From Streptomyces sp. SAJ15 (lineage in GTDB: Bacteria > Actinomycetota > Actinomycetes > Streptomycetales > Streptomycetaceae): a DNA stretch of 64,000 nt. The position numbers and the translations under genes were made by a program. The notes beneath the pieces are model-generated. The model was given only the letters and a program-made list of their open reading frames with translations, did not search any database and was not told the DNA's origin. This document shows positions 60,348 to 64,000 of the stretch, piece by piece (the first letter of the stretch is position 1; every line of letters begins with the position of its first letter). The stretch covers positions 1 to 64,000 of the forward strand of contig NZ_NISY01000010.1 in the NCBI RefSeq assembly GCF_007595705.1, written 5' to 3'.

Positions 60348-61418
60348 TCACACCGGCCGCGTCGCCCCCGCGAACGGCATCTGGTCGACGGGGGCGAGAC
60401 GCACCGCGGAGCCGGGGCGCGGGGCGTGGATCATCTGGCCGTCGCCGACGTAGAGGCCGACATGGCTGACGCCGGAGTAGAAGAAGACCAGGTCACCGGG
60501 GACGAGCTGGTCGCGGGCGATCCGCCGGCCGGCGCTGATCTGGGTGTAGGTGGTGCGCGGCAGGGCGACCCCGGCGGAGCGCCATGCGGCCTGGGTGAGC
60601 CCCGAACAGTCGTAGCCGGCGGGGCCGGTGGCGCCCCAGACGTACGGCTTGCCCAGGGCGCCGTACGCGTAGGAGACGGCCTGCGCGGCCCGGCCGGAGG
60701 GGGCCGGGGCCGCCGCCGCGGGCCGCGCGGAGGCGGCCTGCTTCGTCGGCCCGGGCGCGGCCGCGGGCCGGGCCGGCGCGTCGGCCGCCGCGATCCGTGC
60801 CCGCTGTGCCGCCGTCAGCTGCCGTAACAGCCGTTCCGCGGCGGCCAGTTTGCCCTCGATCGTCCGCTTGTGGCGGGACAGCGCGTCACGGGAGCGCCGA
60901 AGTTCGGCGAGTCGGTCGCCGGCCTCGGCGCGGGTCTGTCGGAGGCCGCGCAGCTGGCGCGCCACGCCGGCGGCGGCCGCGGCCTGCCGGCTGCCCGCGC
61001 GGTCGGCGAGCGAGGCGCGCTCCAGGTACTGGTCGGGGTTGGAGGAGAGGGCCAGTTGTAGCTCGGGGGCGACCGAGCCGGAGCGGTACTGCGCGGTGGC
61101 GGCGGAGCCCAACGCGTCACGGGAGGCGTTGAGCCGCTCCGCCTTGCGGGCGGCCTCGTCGCGCAGCTCGTCGTAGCGGGCGCGGGCGGTGTCCGCCTTC
61201 TCCTTCGCGTCGTTGTACCGCTCGGTGGCCTCCTCGGCCTGCCGGTGGTACTCGTCGACCTTCGACTTCACCTGCGCGGGGGAGAGCCGCGGCTGGGCCT
61301 GTGCGTCGGTGTCGGCCCCCGTCACGGCGCCGGCGACCCCGGCGAGGGCCAGGGCCGCGGCGGCGTGGGCCGAACCGCCGGGGAGCAGCCGCCGTCTGGG
61401 CTTCCGATGCGAGGCCAC
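60348..61418 (-). CDS. Secreted coiled-coil NlpC/P60 peptidoglycan hydrolase 1
   Basis: 356 residues from a GTG at 61418. An Arg-rich signal sequence with a hydrophobic core ends near residue 40. A long coiled coil (about 45-210, AEEATERYNDAKEKADTARA) and an Ala/Pro linker follow. The NlpC/P60 domain occupies about 240-356 with catalytic Cys in GYDCSGLTQAAW and His in VSHVGLYVGDG and MIHAPRPG. It cuts peptide stems in peptidoglycan; the coiled coil probably keeps it inactive until released. It is a paralogue of the gene at 62180-63379. Confidence 0.92.
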   Translation of the reverse strand: MASHRKPRRRLLPGGSAHAAAALALAGVAGAVTGADTDAQAQPRLSPAQVKSKVDEYHRQAEEATERYNDAKEKADTARARYDELRDEAARKAERLNASRDALGSAATAQYRSGSVAPELQLALSSNPDQYLERASLADRAGSRQAAAAAGVARQLRGLRQTRAEAGDRLAELRRSRDALSRHKRTIEGKLAAAERLLRQLTAAQRARIAAADAPARPAAAPGPTKQAASARPAAAAPAPSGRAAQAVSYAYGALGKPYVWGATGPAGYDCSGLTQAAWRSAGVALPRTTYTQISAGRRIARDQLVPGDLVFFYSGVSHVGLYVGDGQMIHAPRPGSAVRLAPVDQMPFAGATRPV

Positions 61419-61734
61419 GACGTGATCACCATCCTTCCGAGTGACGGCGGCGCCCCTACGCAGCGTGACGAGGAGCGGGCCGGCGTCTGGAGGAGGACGC
61501 TAAGCCCGCGCGCGGGGCCAAGGCGGGGCGATGCGGGAGAGTGAATGGATTCGGCGGCTTGGCGACCGGAGCTGAGAGCTTGGGCGGCGGGTCGCCGCAG
61601 GTGAACGCGCGGGCTTGACCGAGCTTCCGAAGGCGCCGCGGCCGCGGTGCGCGCGATGGTATACGCGCCCGGCGGCGAGCGGCACGGCACCCACGCGGCC
61701 TGCCGGCGCCCCGCCGCGGCTACGCTCCGAGGCC
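61419..61734. promoter_or_regulatory. Leader region of NlpC/P60 gene 1 and promoter of the small membrane protein gene
   Basis: 316 bp. A GGCGACC/GGTCGCC dyad (61561-61596) can form in the leader of the hydrolase. The conserved parts of the c-di-AMP riboswitch that precede gene 2 are not seen here. TACGCT at 61721 may be the -10 of the rightward gene. Confidence 0.35.
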
Positions 61735-62088
61735 ATGAACGTACTGATCAACGTCTTCGTCGGCCTCCACATCATCGGCATCGCCGCCCTGCTCGGGGGC
61801 TTCCTCTCGCAGACGAAGGCGATGCGCGCGGGCGAGGCGCGGATGACCCCGGGCATGCTGCACGGCGCGCTCACCATGCTGATCACCGGCGTGGCCCTGG
61901 TCGGGCTCAACCAGGCCGACGACCAGGCGGTCAACAATCTCAAGATCGGCATCAAGATGGCGCTGCTGATCGTGATCCTCGCGCTGGTCTACGTGAAGCG
62001 GGACGAGGAGCGTGTCCCGAACCCGGTCTTCGGCCTGGTGGGCCTGCTGACCACGGCGAACGTCTTCATCGCGGTGCTGTGGACCTGA
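61735..62088 (+). CDS. Small integral membrane protein
   Basis: 117 residues from an ATG with GAGG upstream. Four hydrophobic segments span nearly the whole length (VFVGLHIIGIAALLGGFL, MLHGALTMLITGVALVGL and two more). I recognise no domain. It lies between the two NlpC/P60 genes on the opposite strand. Confidence 0.8.
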   Translation: MNVLINVFVGLHIIGIAALLGGFLSQTKAMRAGEARMTPGMLHGALTMLITGVALVGLNQADDQAVNNLKIGIKMALLIVILALVYVKRDEERVPNPVFGLVGLLTTANVFIAVLWT

Positions 62089-62179
62089 GCGGGCCGGGAC
62101 CGGGGACGCCGGTTCCCGTACCCGCCGGTTCCCACGGCCGTCCGCCGCGGCGCCCCGGGGTGAGGCCGGGCGCCGCCGG

Positions 62180-63379
62180 CTACGCCGGGCGGACGTTGCC
62201 GTAGATCGGCATCTCCGTGATCGGAGCGATCTTCACGATGTCGCCCGGCTTCGGCGCGTGGATCATCATTCCGTCGCCGATGTAGAGCCCCACATGGCTG
62301 ATGTCGTCGTAGAAGAAGACCAGGTCACCCGGGATGAGCTCGGACGTCGCCACCCGCTGGCCGACCTTCACCTGGTCCCAGGTGGTGCGCGGCAGGGTGA
62401 CCTCGGCGGCCTTCCAGGCGGCCTGGGTGAGCCCCGAGCAGTCATATGAATCGGGGCCGGTCGCTCCCCAGACGTACGGCTTGCCGAGCTGGGCCCGGGC
62501 GAAGGCGATCGCCCGCTCCGCCTTGGTGGCGTGCGAGCCGGAGTCGCTCCCCGGGCCCGAGCCGGACCCGGTGTCGGTACCGGTCCCGCTGTCGCCGCCG
62601 GCGTCCTGGTCGGGCGTGGGCTGCCGCCTGCGCCGCTCGGCCTCCTCGCGCTGCCGCTCCTTCTCCGCCAGCTCGGCGGCCTTGCGGCGGGCCTCCGCCT
62701 CCTTGCGCCTCTCGATCGCCGCCAGTCGCGCCTTCTCCTCGGCGGTCAGCCGCGACAGCAGCGTGCGGGCCTCCGCCAGCTTGCCCTGGACGGTCTCCTT
62801 CTTGGTTCGCAGCCGCCTCTGCGACTCGGACAGCCGGGTCAGGCTCCGGGCGGCCTCGGCGCGCTGGGTGGCCGCCTCCGCCGTCTGGACGCGGAAGTCG
62901 TCGACCGCCTCCTTCTGGCGGCCGGTGAGCCGGTCCATGAGGTGGCTCCGGTCGAAGAAGTCCTGCGGGTCGGAGGCGAGCAGCAGGGTCGCGGTGTTCG
63001 CCACCCCGCCGTGCCGGTACTGGGCCGCGGCGTACGAGCCCAGGACGCGGCGTGCCTCGTTGAGCTTCTCGGTGCGCCGCGCGGCGTCCTCGATCATGCG
63101 GTCCACGGTGGCGCGCTGCGTGTCCGCGCGCTCCTTGGCCGCGTTGTACTCCTGGGTGGCGGTGCCCGCCTCCCGGTAGAGCAGCTCGACCCGCTCCCTG
63201 ACCTCCTCCAGCGTCGGCTCGGGCGCGCGGGGCGCGGCCTGCGCGCTCGGGGCGGCCTGGGACAGCAGGGTGACGGAGGCGAGGGCGGCGGTGGTGACGC
63301 CGACGGCCGTCCGGCGCCCGGCGGGCGCGGACTGGATCCGGGCGGATATCCGGGGGCGCGGTTTGCGGTGCGACGCCAA
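62180..63379 (-). CDS. Secreted coiled-coil NlpC/P60 peptidoglycan hydrolase 2
   Basis: 399 residues from a TTG at 63379 placed 7 nt after a perfect AAGGAGG. Signal peptide cleaved near AQAAP (about 50). A long coiled coil follows (about 55-260, Glu/Arg-rich with EKERQREEAERRRR), then an Asp/Gly/Ser linker (GSGSGPGSDSGS). The NlpC/P60 domain covers about 285-399, with Cys in SYDCSGLTQAAW and His in ISHVGLYIGDG and MIHAPKPG. A c-di-AMP riboswitch lies immediately upstream. It acts in remodelling of the cell wall. Confidence 0.94.
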   Translation of the reverse strand: MASHRKPRPRISARIQSAPAGRRTAVGVTTAALASVTLLSQAAPSAQAAPRAPEPTLEEVRERVELLYREAGTATQEYNAAKERADTQRATVDRMIEDAARRTEKLNEARRVLGSYAAAQYRHGGVANTATLLLASDPQDFFDRSHLMDRLTGRQKEAVDDFRVQTAEAATQRAEAARSLTRLSESQRRLRTKKETVQGKLAEARTLLSRLTAEEKARLAAIERRKEAEARRKAAELAEKERQREEAERRRRQPTPDQDAGGDSGTGTDTGSGSGPGSDSGSHATKAERAIAFARAQLGKPYVWGATGPDSYDCSGLTQAAWKAAEVTLPRTTWDQVKVGQRVATSELIPGDLVFFYDDISHVGLYIGDGMMIHAPKPGDIVKIAPITEMPIYGNVRPA

Positions 63380-63393
63380 GGAGGCGCCTCCTT
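63378..63393 (-). promoter_or_regulatory. Palindrome containing the ribosome-binding site of hydrolase 2
   Basis: AAGGAGGCGCCTCCTT is a perfect 16-bp palindrome. On the minus strand its first half is a consensus Shine-Dalgarno and its last two bases begin the TTG start codon. The CCTCCTT half can pair with the SD and hide both SD and start. Confidence 0.7.
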
Positions 63394-63612
63394 CCGTGGA
63401 CCGCCTACCGGGTTAGCTGTCGGGTTCGGGCGTCGGAAGGCTGCCCTACGGTCCGTACGGGCCGGCATCGAGCGAGAGCACCGATGGCCGGTGGTCCGAT
63501 ACGGTCTGATTCACCCCGGTCCTGCGTGTGGGTCCCCGGCTCCGGGTGCCTGGTGGGGCAGGGCCGGACTCGACGGAGGCGGCCCGTGCCGGCGCGGTCG
63601 CCGACGGGCGGT
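63393..63612 (-). ncRNA. c-di-AMP (ydaO/yuaA) riboswitch
   Basis: Read on the minus strand, the conserved blocks occur in order: GGCGACC near the 5' end, GGGGACCCA (about 63536-63528), GGGGTGAATC (63518-63509), CGTAGGGCAGCC (about 63452-63441), CCGACAGCTAACCCGGTAGG (63424-63405). This is the ydaO consensus order. These riboswitches turn genes off when c-di-AMP is high and are known in front of Streptomyces cell-wall hydrolase genes. The aptamer ends about 14 nt before the start codon, with no room for a separate terminator. Confidence 0.85.
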
Positions 63613-63742
63613 GCGGGCCGCTTGGGCGAGCACGCTAGCCAACGCGCGGGGCCCCTGGGAAGCCTGCTGTTCGATTTGCCCCGATACCATTCCGTGACTT
63701 CGTCGGCCCGTTGTCGGTGCGGACGCCTAGACTCGTGTGGCG
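63613..63742. promoter_or_regulatory. Divergent promoter region of hydrolase 2 and pcrA
   Basis: Only 130 bp separate the riboswitch from pcrA. The promoter that drives the riboswitch on the minus strand must lie here, facing the pcrA promoter. Confidence 0.45.
63711..63733 (+). promoter_or_regulatory. RecA-NDp-like DNA-damage promoter of pcrA
   Basis: TTGTCGGTGCG (63711-63721), six bases, TAGACT (63728-63733). Compared with the RecA-NDp consensus TTGTCAGTGGC-N6-TAGggT, the spacing is exact, eight of 11 upstream bases match, and TAG plus the final T are kept. Transcription would start about 63740, so the mRNA is almost leaderless. Confidence 0.65.
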
Positions 63743-64000
63743 ATGAGCAGCAGCCTCTTTGACGACAGCTTCCTGGCGGGCCTCGAACCCTCGGGCGAGG
63801 AGCCCCCGCCGCCGCCCGAGGACCCCGAGGACGTCGGGTACGCGGCCGCGGAGGAGGTGCCGCACGACCTGTTCGGCGACACTTTTAACGTGCCCGCACC
63901 GAGGGAGCCCAGGGACACCCACTACCGGGACGGCGCCCCCCGCCCCGCCGTCGACCCGGCGGCGCTGCTGGAAGGGCTCAACGAGCAGCAGAGGGCGGCC
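63743..64000 (+). CDS. pcrA: ATP-dependent DNA helicase PcrA/UvrD (5' part, runs off the window)
   Basis: The first 86 codons of a gene cut by the window end. MSSSLFDDSFLAGLEPSGE is the acidic N-terminus typical of actinobacterial PcrA. ALLEGLNEQQRAA is the start of the UvrD helicase core (Q-motif), so the Walker motifs lie beyond the window. A 3'-5' SF1A helicase for repair and recombination. There is no Shine-Dalgarno, which fits a leaderless transcript from the promoter just upstream. Confidence 0.88.
   Translation, partial: MSSSLFDDSFLAGLEPSGEEPPPPPEDPEDVGYAAAEEVPHDLFGDTFNVPAPREPRDTHYRDGAPRPAVDPAALLEGLNEQQRAA

Noticed and set aside
61419..61620. c-di-AMP riboswitch in front of NlpC/P60 gene 1
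   Set aside because: Only weak TCGCC/AATCC and GGAAGGA similarities; the GGGGACCC and GGGGTGAATC cores are missing.

Overview
The window comes from a very G+C-rich actinobacterium, almost certainly a Streptomyces or close relative. Indicators are strong third-position GC bias, frequent GTG starts, a DmdR1-type iron regulator, mycothiol-type (MDMPI) domains, PspC/eukaryotic-like kinase clusters, a class-E (LAETG) sortase substrate, and a c-di-AMP riboswitch on a cell-wall hydrolase gene. No phage, IS element, CRISPR array, rRNA or tRNA was recognised. It reads as chromosomal core with a few accessory patches.

Left part (1-24.3 kb). A tandem intergenic repeat array lies downstream of a citrate synthase-like gene. 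Then follow pdxH, a PAS/GAF sensor, a SIS-domain protein and dmdR1, whose antisense strand carries a long frame (probable adm) that runs into the SIS gene with an ATGA overlap. After a 1-kb gene-free stretch come an alpha/beta hydrolase with a LexA-like box, a small secreted protein, a two-gene ABC exporter, a primase/polymerase-domain protein, an XRE-TPR regulator, a Gln/Pro/Gly/Tyr-repeat membrane protein, a solute-binding lipoprotein, purU, an ECF sigma/anti-sigma pair and a STAS protein. A second repeat array, related to the first, closes this part.

Middle (24.3-46.1 kb). This holds a NarL-type two-component system, two metallopeptidases (DUF4344-like and M64), a decayed DUF389 gene, a second XRE-TPR regulator divergent from a prolyl-iminopeptidase-like hydrolase, a winged-helix (HTH_42/AlkZ-like) protein and a Ser/Thr kinase. 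A succinate-semialdehyde dehydrogenase/GMC oxidoreductase pair follows behind a palindromic operator. Next is a divergent pair of IucA/IucC siderophore synthetases, then an LAETG surface protein.

Right part (46.1-64 kb). Here are chorismate mutase, guaA, Uma2, a degenerate class II aldolase and two membrane proteins. An envelope-stress-like block follows: PspC/toast-rack protein, Ser/Thr kinase, PspC histidine kinase and response regulator. It is followed by a MerR/MFS drug-efflux pair, a lipoprotein, two coiled-coil NlpC/P60 hydrolases and the beginning of pcrA.

The most notable points are regulatory. RecA-NDp-like (DNA-damage type) promoters precede both pcrA and, unexpectedly, dmdR1. A LexA-like box lies at the hydrolase promoter. 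A c-di-AMP riboswitch abuts a perfect 16-bp palindrome that contains the Shine-Dalgarno sequence of a TTG-started hydrolase gene. Related tandem repeats sit at gene 3' ends.
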